Of a DNA stretch of 64,000 nucleotides, positions 1 through 8,692 are shown piece after piece. A program made the translations under genes and the position numbers. Source of the stretch: Lewinellaceae bacterium (lineage in GTDB: Bacteria > Bacteroidota > Bacteroidia > Chitinophagales > Saprospiraceae). Numbering within the stretch: position 1 is the first letter of the stretch; each line of letters opens with the position of its first letter. The stretch spans positions 1 to 64,000 of the forward strand of contig JAHELJ010000004.1 of NCBI GenBank assembly GCA_024644235.1. Reading direction: 5' to 3'. The notes below the pieces were generated by a model. That model was given only the letters and a program-made list of their open reading frames with translations, was not told the DNA's origin and searched no databases.

Positions 1-2
1 AA

Positions 3-182
3 GCTTTCGACTTGAGCACCCAGATCTGCTCAGTGAACATCTCCGGAGCCGGCAATGCGGAAGTTACCGTAGACAGCTTGTTGGATGTCACTATTACCGG
101 CGCCGGAAACGTTTTCTACAAGGGTGATCCGGAAATCAATCTCAATGTAACGGGCACGGGTAATGTGATCGATTCGAATTGA
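3..182 (+). CDS. 3' end of a DUF2807 (head-GIN, auto-transporter-like adhesin) protein
   Basis: An open frame runs from the window edge to TGA at 180-182 and gives the last 59 residues of a protein. The peptide repeats the motif SGAGNAEV, TGAGNVFY, TGTGNVID, typical of the right-handed beta-helix C-terminal half of DUF2807 'head GIN domain' proteins, which are common secreted or surface proteins in Bacteroidota. The N-terminus, including any signal peptide, lies outside the window. The family role (surface adhesin or stress-related) is poorly established. A short copy of its last codons recurs at 519-551, after an inserted block of repeats. Confidence 0.75.
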   Translation, partial: AFDLSTQICSVNISGAGNAEVTVDSLLDVTITGAGNVFYKGDPEINLNVTGTGNVIDSN

Positions 183-567
183 TGGGCAAAGTGGCGTGCG
201 GCTTGGGGCGTGAGACGAACGCCTTAGCCTTAGCCTCATCCTCAGCCTTTTATTCAGAGTTTAAAAGTTAAAAAGGTCTATGGATTGACTTTAGTCTCGG
301 CCTACGTCTTCGCCTCAGCCTTAGCCTTTCATTCAGAGTTTAACAGTTTACAAGGTGATGAGGTAAAAAGATCTAAGGATTGACTCAATCGTATTCATGA
401 GATCAGAGTGGCGTGCGGCTTGCGGCTTGAGACGTGAGATCAGAGAGGCGTGCGGCATGGGGCGTGAGACATGATATCTTGATTTAGCCTCATTAACCTG
501 ATTTTGTAGTCACGGTTTCAGAGACAGGGTAATCTGATTGATTCAAATTAGAGGATGTAGATAGCCA
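183..567. repeat. Intergenic mosaic of degenerate interspersed repeats
   Basis: No gene is seen. The stretch holds units of the GTGGCGTGCGGC-TGGGGC-TGAGAC family (about 184-214 and 403-472), AGCCTT/GCCTCA hexamer runs (about 220-250 and 300-330), and a 'gagtttaacagtttacaagg' segment followed by a tract ending in ggattgac (about 335-385). The same families recur between the cyclase genes further on. Confidence 0.7.
519..551 (+). pseudogene. Duplicated tail of the DUF2807 gene (remnant)
   Basis: The codons GGT AAT CTG ATT GAT TCA AAT TAG reproduce the last codons of the upstream gene (GGT AAT GTG ATC GAT TCG AAT TGA, peptide GN-ID-SN-stop) with about 80 percent identity. There is no open frame leading into them. 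Either a short duplication occurred, or a second GIN-domain gene was replaced by the repeat block between the two tails. The match is short, so confidence is limited. Confidence 0.4.
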
Positions 568-2298
568 TTATCTGGTCTCGGGCAGAACCGGAGAGTTCAG
601 ACCTAATTTTGAACAAAGCTGTAAGTAAGCCTCAGTATTCGATTCGACCATGAATTGCAGTTTTTCGATAATGCGTTGCTGCTCTTTGATGGCTTCGACG
701 AGCACCGGCACCACTTTGGCATAGTCTACCGCTAAATAGCCATCTTCCATTGTATGCACTACTTCGGGCAAGACTTGCTGTACCTCCTGAGCTTTGAAAC
801 CGATGACTTGCTTTTCGGGAAATTTCCAGGTGGGGAAATCTTCCGTTCGCCAATGGTGGTAGAACCCATTCAGCTCTTGCACAAGTGCCAAGGCTTGGCC
901 GATTTCTTTAAAGTCTTTCTTGTACCTAACGTCGGAGCATAGCAAGGTCGCGCCACATAAGATGTCTATGCTGCGTGTGGTTCCAGCAACATCCAAAAGA
1001 TGTTGTGGATTATTGATTCCAATTCCCACATTACCACTCTCACGGATTGTCATGCGAATTGGAATATCGTCACCGACTCCTGTGGTGCCTTTTGTGGCGA
1101 AATGAAGGCTTCCTTGGGAAGAACCCCCGACCCGCTCATGGATGATCGCTGCGCCTACATTTTCCTCGTCGCTGCTGCTTTGAAAACCGATACCTACTGC
1201 CTCATTATTTGTGTTTGATTCTTTGGCAAAAACAGCTGCCAGGTTTGAAATGTCCACTGCTAGTCTGGTGCCGGTGATTGCGTTCTCAGTTTCTTTAATC
1301 ACCGTCTTCCAAAGGGGGAGAGTAGTTCCGATTCCAACCTTACGATCGCTCTTGATGGTCATGGCGCGGAATGAAGCAGCGGTAGTGCCACCGGAATTGA
1401 AAATGATATCATTGGTGGCATTGATCGAGGTGTGATCATCCACTCCAGTCGCCAGAACTCCTTTTTCCGATAGCCCATCCGCAGTCTTGAAGGCGACCGA
1501 TTGGTCGTTTTCCAACAGCACCTTGCCCGTGACATGTACATCGGCATCGAATCGGACATAGCGGTTGTCAAACTCCCCAAATATTAATGGATCATTTCCT
1601 CCCTCATTGGATATGTATAATGCATTGGTGAGGTCGCTGGCGTTAAGCCCCGCTCCATTGCCGATGAACACACAACCAGAAGGATTCCCCGTACTTCCAG
1701 CTCCGGCCCCGATGGCTGTGTTGAAGGATTGGGCACTTATAAGTGCATTGTAACCAATACCTACGTTAGATTGTGCAGCCGGATCAATGGTTTCCCCGCT
1801 ATGTGACCCGACATAGACACTTTCTTTACCGGTCGTGATCGACTTTCCGGCGAACTCTCCGATAATTACATTGTTGCCATCCAGGGCGTTGAGGTTGGCT
1901 CCTGCGTCATCTCCAATGGAAATGTTGTCACCACGGTCAAAAAACTCCCAGCGGGTATGGTCATTGTCATTTCCGATAAAGTATGCCCGATTGGTGCCTT
2001 CGGTGATCAACTCAATTCGATCGAAAGCTCCCGATTCCCTGGCAAGTATCTTTGTATCCAGATCATCGTCGATGATGAAATCTTGAAAACCCAGATTTTG
2101 CCAACCGACATTCCACCACTGCAGTTTTTGATCGGTACTATTGTAGATCACTTGTCCATTGGATGGGCTTATGCCGTTTCGTTCTATAGTGGTCAGCGAG
2201 GGAAATACGATCCCATCGGATTTGATTTCGGGTTCGCCTTGAGCAAAAGCAATCGCACAGATGAGAGTCAAACTTAGGGTCAGTATGGAGTTCTTCAT
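568..2298 (-). CDS. Secreted fibre-like protein with C-terminal S74 intramolecular chaperone domain
   Basis: This 576-residue protein starts with a signal peptide (MKNSILTLSLTLICAIAFAQ). The middle is low in charge and rich in G, N and S, with repeats such as NVxIGxxAG and VGIGTxxP, typical of beta-helical fibres and tail-spike-like stalks of Bacteroidota. The C-terminal 120 residues carry the S74 (endosialidase chaperone) signature: SDVRYKKDF with candidate autocleavage Ser455, then VIGFKAQEVQQVLPEVV, then a predicted trimeric coiled coil (VPVLVEAIKEQQRIIEKLQ). In this family the chaperone domain drives trimer folding and then cleaves itself off before the Ser. The protein is probably a surface or secreted trimeric fibre; its ligand is unknown. 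Two related fibre-like genes lie at 43926 and 45395. Confidence 0.85.
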   Translation of the reverse strand: MKNSILTLSLTLICAIAFAQGEPEIKSDGIVFPSLTTIERNGISPSNGQVIYNSTDQKLQWWNVGWQNLGFQDFIIDDDLDTKILARESGAFDRIELITEGTNRAYFIGNDNDHTRWEFFDRGDNISIGDDAGANLNALDGNNVIIGEFAGKSITTGKESVYVGSHSGETIDPAAQSNVGIGYNALISAQSFNTAIGAGAGSTGNPSGCVFIGNGAGLNASDLTNALYISNEGGNDPLIFGEFDNRYVRFDADVHVTGKVLLENDQSVAFKTADGLSEKGVLATGVDDHTSINATNDIIFNSGGTTAASFRAMTIKSDRKVGIGTTLPLWKTVIKETENAITGTRLAVDISNLAAVFAKESNTNNEAVGIGFQSSSDEENVGAAIIHERVGGSSQGSLHFATKGTTGVGDDIPIRMTIRESGNVGIGINNPQHLLDVAGTTRSIDILCGATLLCSDVRYKKDFKEIGQALALVQELNGFYHHWRTEDFPTWKFPEKQVIGFKAQEVQQVLPEVVHTMEDGYLAVDYAKVVPVLVEAIKEQQRIIEKLQFMVESNTEAYLQLCSKLGLNSPVLPETR

Positions 2299-2767
2299 GA
2301 TGGATAACTTGTTTGTATGATCAAAGATCCAGACTGCTGCACAATGATAGGTCGCGTAAAATAGGGGAATGATAAAATCCCTTTTTTCAGTGATAGCTGC
2401 CCCTTTCAGAGTTTAACAGTTTAAGAGTTGATGAGTTAATCGATAGTAATCAGCATTCAGTGATCAACGCAGGATCTAGGATGCAGGAACTAGCAGTAGA
2501 GGGATTCATATCGCACCTGCATTTTTCTTCAATCTGGCTTTGCCTTAGCCTTTTATTCAGAGCTTGCAGCGTGAGACATGAGATCAGAGCGGGCGTGCGC
2601 GTGAGACGTGAGATTGAAGTGGCGTGTGGCATGGGGCGTGGGACATGAGATTTACAAGGTGATGAGGTAAAAAGATCTATGGATTGACTCAATCGTATTC
2701 AGTGATCAGTCTTCAGTGATCAGCGCAGGATCAAGGATGCAGGATTCAGGATCTAGGCCTTCGCCCC

Positions 2768-2846
2768 TTTGCTCGTTTTCCTCTTGCGCCTCGCGTTTTT
2801 CTGTGGCAAGTCGTGTCGCATTTTGGCGGGGACGCCAAAAGCAACC
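2768..2846. repeat. 79-bp dispersed repeat, copy 1
   Basis: The segment from tttgctcg to gcaacc is found again at 6035-6113 with only a few differences. It contains a GGCGGGGACGCC palindromic core. The two copies lie on opposite sides of the first cyclase gene in the same orientation, so recombination between them could delete or duplicate that gene. Confidence 0.8.
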
Positions 2847-2855
2847 TGTTAGTCT

Positions 2856-3520
2856 GAGTTTAACAGTTTACAAGGTGATGGGGTAAAAGATCTATGGATT
2901 GACTTCTGTCTATTAGGGGCTAGTGATTTACCTTTGGCCATCCATCATTCACCCGTTTATCGTTCGTCGTTTGTCTCTGTCTCACCCTTTTGCCCTTTAC
3001 CCATTTACCTTTGACCCGTTTATCGTTTATCGTTAGTCGTTTGTCCTTTTTGCCTCAGCCTTTTATTCAGAGTTTACAAGGTGATGAGGTAAAAAGGTCT
3101 AAGGATTGACTTCTGTCTATTAGGGGCTAGTGATTTACCTTTGGCCATCCATCATTCACCCGTTTATCGTTCGTCGTTTGTCTCTGTCTCACCCTTTTGC
3201 CCTTTACCCATTTACCTTTGACCCGTTTATCGTTTATCGTTAGTCGTTTGTCCTTTTTGCCTTAGCCTTTTATTCAGAGTTTAACAGTTTACAAGGTGAT
3301 GAGGTAAATAGATTTATGGATTGACTTCAGTCTATTAGGGGCTAGTGATTTACCTTTGGCCATCCATCATTCACCCGTTTAACGTTTGTCGTTTGTCTCT
3401 GTCTCACCCTTTTGCCCTTTACCCATTTACCTTTGACCCGTTTATCGTTTATCGTTTGTCCTTTTTGCCTTAGCCTTTTGTTCAGAGTTTAAGAGTTTAC
3501 AAGGTGATGAGGTAAAAAGA
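2856..3520. repeat. Three tandem ~210-bp units with heptamer core
   Basis: The landmark caaggtgatg recurs at 2871, 3077, 3292 and 3500, giving periods of 206, 215 and 208 bp. Each full unit runs: gagttta...caaggtgatg, a ggattgacttc...ctattaggggctag segment, a cctttggccatcc segment, then a heptamer run (GTTTATC GTTTATC GTTAGTC GTTTGTC), and ends in AGCCTTTT. Identity between units is very high, so the duplication is recent compared with the other degenerate repeats here. A partial fourth unit follows 3500. Confidence 0.85.
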
Positions 3521-3715
3521 TCTATGGATCTTATTCAGTGACCAGTATTCAGTGATTAGCGGCTTTGCCTCAGCCTTCATTTGTGAGTTTAACAGTTTAC
3601 AAGGTGATGAGGTAAAAAGATCTAAGGATTAGCCTTAGCCTTAGCCTTTGCCTCAGCCTTTTGCCATTGCCTTCGCCTCATCCTCAGCCTTTATCGTTTG
3701 GTTCCTTAACGCCAT

Positions 3716-5755
3716 CTATCCTTTAACCGGCACCTCGAATCCTACTTTGAACAACAGCTCGGTCCAGCGCGGATCACCATGTAGCGGTTCCAATGGAGGT
3801 TCTACCTTCAGCCAGTACATTTCGATTTCCCGGTCTTGGTGGGCTTTGTCCAGCCATTCAAAGGCAAGGTCGACCTTGCGCATCTGCGCATAAATCATAG
3901 CCAGATGATACGCCGGGCTACCGATCGGCGACTCATTACTTTGTTGCTTTAATGTCTCGATGATTCGATCCACCTCACTTTGCCTGCCGGTATGGTAATA
4001 AGCTAAAGCAGCAAAACCCATCGCTCTTGGATACAAATCATCCGCTGGGATGGCTGAGTAGCTAACGAGCATCTCCTCATACCTGCCCTGATAGATCAGT
4101 AATCGAAGAAAATTGCTGTTAGTCAGGGTGTCTTCGCTCGAAGTGATCTTTGCGATAGCTATGGCCTCTTCGGCTCTTTTATGCTCACCGAGAAAATGAT
4201 CTGTCATAGCCTCGATCACCCAGCCATAAGAACTACTTCGATTGGCCGAAGTATTCCGTTTTGATTCCTGTAGCGCTTCTTCGAAATCGCCCATGGCAAG
4301 CAAAAACTCTGCATAAGCGATATAATTGAACGAAGGATTTAGTCTTAGCGCTTCTTCATACTGACTTCTTGCTTTTTCAAAGTCCCACTCGAACCATAAA
4401 TTGATGGCCCCTTTATGGATATAGGCATCGGCATTGTGGGGATTGAGTGACAATGATTTGTCCAAGAGACCATTGACCTCTTGCAGGTACTCCTCCAAAT
4501 TTGAGACGATCATCCCACGGCTAAAAATGATCTGGTACAACTTATTCCTGGCCAGAATTCCGTAAGCTTCGCCAAAATCCGGGTCGAGGCGAATCGCTTC
4601 AAGCATCAGAGAATCGGAAACATCTAACCTAAACGCATTTCTACCCTCTAAGTACAGTGAATAGGCCACCATATTTTCCGTTGGAACTTGCTCGATACGC
4701 TCTTCCACCTCCGGTGAGATCTGTGCCCGCAACTCCTGTGCTACCTTCCGGGCGATGTCACTTTGGATGGCAAACACATTATCCAAAGCGCCGTCGTAAG
4801 TTTCCGACCAAAGATGTTTGTCCGTGGTCCCATCTATAAATTGCACTGTGATCCTCAACTGATCGCCAGCCTTCCGGACACTGCCCTCCAAAATGTTAGC
4901 TACTCCCAGCTCACGGGCAATTTCTGCTGCCTTTTTAGAACTTCCTTTGTACGTCATTGATGAAGTCCTCGAACTTACCAAAAGACCTTCAATTTTCACC
5001 AGGTGGTTTAAGATTTCCTCCATCATCCCGTCACTGAAATACTCCTGATCTTTTTCCGGGCTCATATCCGCAAAGGGAAGCACTGCAATGGATTGGGCAG
5101 AGATGTTGACTGGCTCTTCCTGGTTTGTCCCGTTTGTTGCCAGGAGGAAGTATGATACTATGGCCAGCCCCGCAATTACTCCAATTATTTTGAGCAGACT
5201 GCTACCGGATTTAGCCGGTTGCAACTTGCCGGTGATCTCCCCTGCTTTTGGAATCGCCAGCCCGGGATTGGACAAAGCAAAGATTTCCATGGATTCATCC
5301 ACGTTTTTGAAGTCAAAGGAACCCAGGGAAACCAGGTGGAAATCGGATTTATTCCTCATCTGGTTTCTGATTTGCTTTGACAATAGGATAGATCCGGGTA
5401 CCCCAAGTGACTCAATGCGCGACGCAATATTTACCCCGTCGCCAAACGCATTGTTGTTTTTGAAGACTACTTCTCCCAGGTGCATTCCGATACGGACCGG
5501 AATGCCGGATGTACGGAATGCATGCTGCAGCTCAAGCGCACATTTGACGGCCTGGGTGGAACTTTCAAAGGTCAGCAGGCAGGCGTCGCCAAAGTATTGG
5601 ACAAGTTGTCCGCCATGTCTGGAGGTATTGCTTTCCAGGATTTCCTTGAATTGATTGAGAAAATCAAGCGCCTGATCTTCGTCTTTTTGCATAAGCGAAG
5701 TGTAGCCGGCAATGTCGGCGAAAACGATGGTGGCAAGCTTGCGTATTTCGGACAT
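3716..5755 (-). CDS. Class III adenylate/guanylate cyclase with TM, TolB/FlgO-like domain and TPRs (paralogue 1)
   Basis: The start is set at MSEIRKLATI (5755) because all paralogues begin there; an in-frame ATG 13 codons upstream falls in the leader. Residues 1-165 form a cyclase homology domain: metal-binding Asp14 (FADIAGYT) and Asp57 (QYFGD), transition-state Asn109 and Arg113 (GDGVNIASR). The base-selecting positions are Gln53 and Asn102 instead of Lys and Asp/Thr. One membrane helix follows at about 187-206. Then comes a domain starting SIAVLPFADMS (TolB-N/FlgO-like, common in this architecture) and TPR-like helices to the end. The 679-residue protein probably makes cAMP or cGMP in the cytoplasm under control of the distal part; topology is inferred. 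It lies in a set of five paralogues separated by repeats. Confidence 0.88.
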   Translation of the reverse strand: MSEIRKLATIVFADIAGYTSLMQKDEDQALDFLNQFKEILESNTSRHGGQLVQYFGDACLLTFESSTQAVKCALELQHAFRTSGIPVRIGMHLGEVVFKNNNAFGDGVNIASRIESLGVPGSILLSKQIRNQMRNKSDFHLVSLGSFDFKNVDESMEIFALSNPGLAIPKAGEITGKLQPAKSGSSLLKIIGVIAGLAIVSYFLLATNGTNQEEPVNISAQSIAVLPFADMSPEKDQEYFSDGMMEEILNHLVKIEGLLVSSRTSSMTYKGSSKKAAEIARELGVANILEGSVRKAGDQLRITVQFIDGTTDKHLWSETYDGALDNVFAIQSDIARKVAQELRAQISPEVEERIEQVPTENMVAYSLYLEGRNAFRLDVSDSLMLEAIRLDPDFGEAYGILARNKLYQIIFSRGMIVSNLEEYLQEVNGLLDKSLSLNPHNADAYIHKGAINLWFEWDFEKARSQYEEALRLNPSFNYIAYAEFLLAMGDFEEALQESKRNTSANRSSSYGWVIEAMTDHFLGEHKRAEEAIAIAKITSSEDTLTNSNFLRLLIYQGRYEEMLVSYSAIPADDLYPRAMGFAALAYYHTGRQSEVDRIIETLKQQSNESPIGSPAYHLAMIYAQMRKVDLAFEWLDKAHQDREIEMYWLKVEPPLEPLHGDPRWTELLFKVGFEVPVKG

Positions 5756-5776
5756 GAGTGACTGATAGAAGCAGAC

Positions 5777-5791
5777 ATAAGGTACATAAAA
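5777..5791 (-). promoter_or_regulatory. Conserved cyclase-family promoter-like element, copy 1
   Basis: On the minus strand it reads TTTTATGTACCTTAT, 21 bp before the start codon at 5755. Closely similar 15-mers lie at the same distance before the other four cyclase genes although the surrounding leaders differ. In the copy at 15851 it overlaps TAGTTTTG, which fits the Bacteroidota -7 consensus TAnnTTTG. The element may therefore mark the promoter/start region or an operator. Confidence 0.5.
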
Positions 5792-5799
5792 CACAGCTT

Positions 5800-6008
5800 A
5801 AAGTGGCGTGCGCCATGGGGCATGAGATCAAAGTGTCTTGTGACTTGGGGCGTGGGACGTGAGATCAGATTGGCGTGCGGCTTGGGGCATGGGACATGAG
5901 ATTAAAGTGGCGTGCGGCTTGGGGCGTGAGACATGAGGTCAAAGTTGGCCTGTGGCATTGGGCGTGAGATCAAAGTTGGCGTGTGGCCTGGGGCCTGGGA
6001 TATGAGAT
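5800..6008. repeat. Six tandem 30/37-bp units (GTGGCGTGCGGC family)
   Basis: Six consecutive units begin with AAAGTGGCGTGCGGC or a variant and end with GTGAGATC or a variant. They come in two lengths, about 30 and 37 bp, that differ by an optional GGGACAT/GAGACAT heptamer. Single or paired units occur at about 184, 403, 2565, 10564 and 13385, always outside genes. No coding potential is evident. Confidence 0.8.
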
Positions 6009-6034
6009 TTCGATTTAGCCTCAACCTTCGCCTC

Positions 6035-6113
6035 TTTGCTCGTTTCCTCTTGCGCCTCACGTTTTTTCTGTGGCAAGTCGGGTCGCATTTTGGCGGGGAC
6101 GCCAAAAGCAACC
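6035..6113. repeat. 79-bp dispersed repeat, copy 2
   Basis: Near-identical to 2768-2846 and in the same orientation. It is followed by heptamer-type sequence (GTTAGTC GTTAGTC GTTTATC, about 6157-6180) before the 3' end of the next cyclase gene. Confidence 0.8.
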
Positions 6114-6220
6114 AATCGGATGGGTAACTGTGGAATTGTGTAATCGTGCAACCCGTTGATCGTTAGTCGTTAGTCGTTTATCTCTTTTGCCTTTAACCTT
6201 TAACCTTTTTAACCCCCGTC

Positions 6221-8533
6221 TCATTTGTACTCCTCCGGCCAAACAGGAGCAACAATCTCGATAAACTCAGGATGGTCAAACAGCGACTCCAGATGTTTGT
6301 CGTAATTAAATTGATAATTTCCGGCATAAAGGCCCATTTCTTTGGCTTTGCGGAGGTAGATTATGGCGTTTTCCACATCGCCCATCTTGGCGTAAATGCA
6401 GCCGATATGATAGTAGGGGAAGGCCGCGTAGGAGGCAGCCAGGGTGAGATCTTCGGTGACCAGTGATTCCATCTCCCGGATAATTTGATGTACCGTGTTC
6501 AGATCGCCACTTTGGATGTTGCCTAGAGCGGTCCAGTAGAGGTATCTCTTATAAGGTGCCCAAGGACTGTAGGGGTCGGCGACATTACGCCATTTGATGT
6601 CCAGGGTAACTGGAGTTTTGTCCAGCACACGTAGGGCTTGAGAGAGGATTTCGCGCTGAATAGGGCCTTCAGGATATTGGTCCAGACTTTTCCTGGCAAC
6701 TTCAATGAGCCGGGCATTCATTTCCGGTGAAGAAAATACAGAACGATAGTCCCAGTCAAATCTACCAACCAATCTGGCGAATGTATCCTCAGGATCACTG
6801 GCCGCTGCAAAATCTTCTTCCAGAACTTGGTGATAGAGTTGTTCGTCTTTAGTCATGATGGCATAAAGGCTGGGGATGAATCTCCAGGGGTCACTCCATT
6901 GAATCAGGTCGACTAAATTGGCGAGTGGTTCTTTATCATTCGCGCCGTACTCCGGCAGAATGGTCCGGCTTATAATTTCATTCCTGATTCTGGGATGGGT
7001 TCCCTGAACATAGGGGACCTCTACCTCCTCAAGAGGTAGATCAGCATAAATCTGCATGGTAAGCGGATAATTGTTGAGCTCGTCAAAAGCAACGGCCGCT
7101 GCATCATGATTAAGATGAAAGTCCTTTGGGAAGCGCTTCCGGAGCTTGTCAGCTATTCTAAATGTTATCAAGGAATTGCCCTGATAGAGATTCTTTACAT
7201 AATCATACAGATCTTGTTCGTATTTAGTTAGATCGGCCAGGTGTCGATCCAGAAATCGAAAGTGATCCGGTTTTGAAGGATGAAGTAGCCAGCGGGAATG
7301 ATTAAGCCATTCGATCCTCGCCAGATAAAAATTTGAGTCCAAGGAAAGAATTTCTTTCAAATCGTCAGGACCAAATCCAGTTTCATGGCGATTCAGAAAC
7401 AAGCTGTATGCTTCGAGGTCGGGCAGATTGATCCTCCTACTGTCTACCATGTCCTTTGCCGCCCAATATCCCAGCACCTTTTCGGTGGCACCGGAAATAA
7501 TTTCTTCCTTGTCTGCCTGATTTCCCGATATATGTGGAAGCGCAAACTGTAACTTCCCAGTCACGGCATTTTGAATCTGAAGCGCGAGGGTCATTTCATC
7601 TTCATTCAGGAAATAACTCCCGGCAATGACCAAGTTCGCACCGGTCAACTCATTAAATGATGATCTGGAGGGATCTCCCGGGAGGATACCAAAGGCAGAG
7701 AGATTTGTCTCCACAGTGGCAGGAGAAACCACCTCGGCGTTTTCAATATTCATCAATGCCAGATTGATAAAATTGGAGGCGATTTTACCAAAGTTGTCCA
7801 GGGCGGGATCAGTGGTGAGATTTTCGAAGGGTACCACCGCAATCCGTTCTGATCGAAGTTCTTGGGCAATCGGATCAGCTTCTGAATCTGTGGTGAACCA
7901 ATTGTTGTACCCATATACACCAACAAGCACAAGAATAACAAGAGAAGCAACCACCGGGATGATTTTCACCAGGGTGCCTTGGCTCTTTTCCGGTTGTAGT
8001 TTGCCGGTCACCTCATCAGGTTTTGGGACAACAAGGCCGGGATTGGTGAGCGCAAAAACCTCCATCGGTTCTTCGACATTTTTGAATTCAAAGTTCCCCA
8101 GGGAGGTGAGTTGAAATTCTGACCGGTTTTTGATCTGATCGCGGATTGGTTTAGATAGAAGGATCGATCCGGGTACACCCAAGGATTCCACCCTGGAAGC
8201 AACGTTTACTCCGTCTCCAAAGACATTTCCCTCCTTGAATACCACATCCCCCAGATGCATCCCAATGCGGACAGGGATGTTTGGTTGAGCTAAGAAGGAT
8301 TTTTGAAGGGCCAATGCACATTCCACGCCATGTACCGAACTGTCGAAAGCAAGCAAGCATCCATCTCCAAAATACTGCACGATTTCACCCCGGTGCGCCT
8401 GGGTCTCCTGCTCCAAGACCTCTTTGAAACGGTTGAGAAAGAGTAAAGCTTCTTGCTCATCTTTTTGCATGAGAGCCGTATACCCGGCAATGTCAGCGAA
8501 AAGGATGGTAGCTAGTTTGCGTGTTTCGGACAT
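6221..8533 (-). CDS. Class III nucleotide cyclase with TM and TPR-like sensor region (paralogue 2)
   Basis: This 770-residue protein starts MSETRKLATILFADIAGYT. The cyclase domain (about 1-165) has metal Asp14 and Asp57, Asn110 and Arg114, with Gln53 and Asn103 at the base-selecting positions. A membrane helix at about 190-210 (IIPVVASLVILVLVGVYGY) is followed by a domain starting IAVVPFENLTTDPAL and a long helical TPR-like part. The distal 550 residues are strongly diverged from paralogue 1, while the cyclase domain is about 75 percent identical by eye. This suggests a shared catalytic output with different sensing. It is divergently transcribed from the ADP-ribosylglycohydrolase gene, with 159 bp between them. 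Confidence 0.87.
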   Translation of the reverse strand: MSETRKLATILFADIAGYTALMQKDEQEALLFLNRFKEVLEQETQAHRGEIVQYFGDGCLLAFDSSVHGVECALALQKSFLAQPNIPVRIGMHLGDVVFKEGNVFGDGVNVASRVESLGVPGSILLSKPIRDQIKNRSEFQLTSLGNFEFKNVEEPMEVFALTNPGLVVPKPDEVTGKLQPEKSQGTLVKIIPVVASLVILVLVGVYGYNNWFTTDSEADPIAQELRSERIAVVPFENLTTDPALDNFGKIASNFINLALMNIENAEVVSPATVETNLSAFGILPGDPSRSSFNELTGANLVIAGSYFLNEDEMTLALQIQNAVTGKLQFALPHISGNQADKEEIISGATEKVLGYWAAKDMVDSRRINLPDLEAYSLFLNRHETGFGPDDLKEILSLDSNFYLARIEWLNHSRWLLHPSKPDHFRFLDRHLADLTKYEQDLYDYVKNLYQGNSLITFRIADKLRKRFPKDFHLNHDAAAVAFDELNNYPLTMQIYADLPLEEVEVPYVQGTHPRIRNEIISRTILPEYGANDKEPLANLVDLIQWSDPWRFIPSLYAIMTKDEQLYHQVLEEDFAAASDPEDTFARLVGRFDWDYRSVFSSPEMNARLIEVARKSLDQYPEGPIQREILSQALRVLDKTPVTLDIKWRNVADPYSPWAPYKRYLYWTALGNIQSGDLNTVHQIIREMESLVTEDLTLAASYAAFPYYHIGCIYAKMGDVENAIIYLRKAKEMGLYAGNYQFNYDKHLESLFDHPEFIEIVAPVWPEEYK

Positions 8534-8557
8534 ATGCTTGGGTGAGGAGTTCTCTGC

Positions 8558-8572
8558 TTAAATTACATAAAC
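8558..8572 (-). promoter_or_regulatory. Conserved cyclase-family promoter-like element, copy 2
   Basis: On the minus strand it reads GTTTATGTAATTTAA, 24 bp before the start codon at 8533. It is the most diverged of the five copies but keeps the TTTATGTA core. Confidence 0.4.
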
Positions 8573-8692
8573 CATGCGAATGCAGGAATAGAGATTGCTG
8601 AGTGAAACCCTTAGCAATTGTCCATGACCCATGGAATTAAATTATCTTGATTTCTAAACTGTACTCCTTCTGCTTTCCATTGAGATGCATCT

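Larger units (their letters stand above)
2299..3715. repeat. 1.4-kb non-coding repeat block
   Basis: No gene is supported here. It contains AGCCTT hexamer runs (especially 3634-3690), cagtgatcag-type short repeats (about 2450-2470, 2700-2745, 3535-3560), GTGGCGTGYGGC units (about 2565-2650), one copy of a 79-bp segment (2768-2846), and three tandem ~210-bp units (2856-3499). Short open frames in it are repeat translations with no protein character. Confidence 0.8.

Noticed and set aside
5902-6242. Overlapping minus-strand frames of 60-70 codons
   Set aside because: They are translations of tandem GTGGCGTGCGGC units and the 79-bp repeat, rich in Arg/Pro/His, with no start context or protein character.
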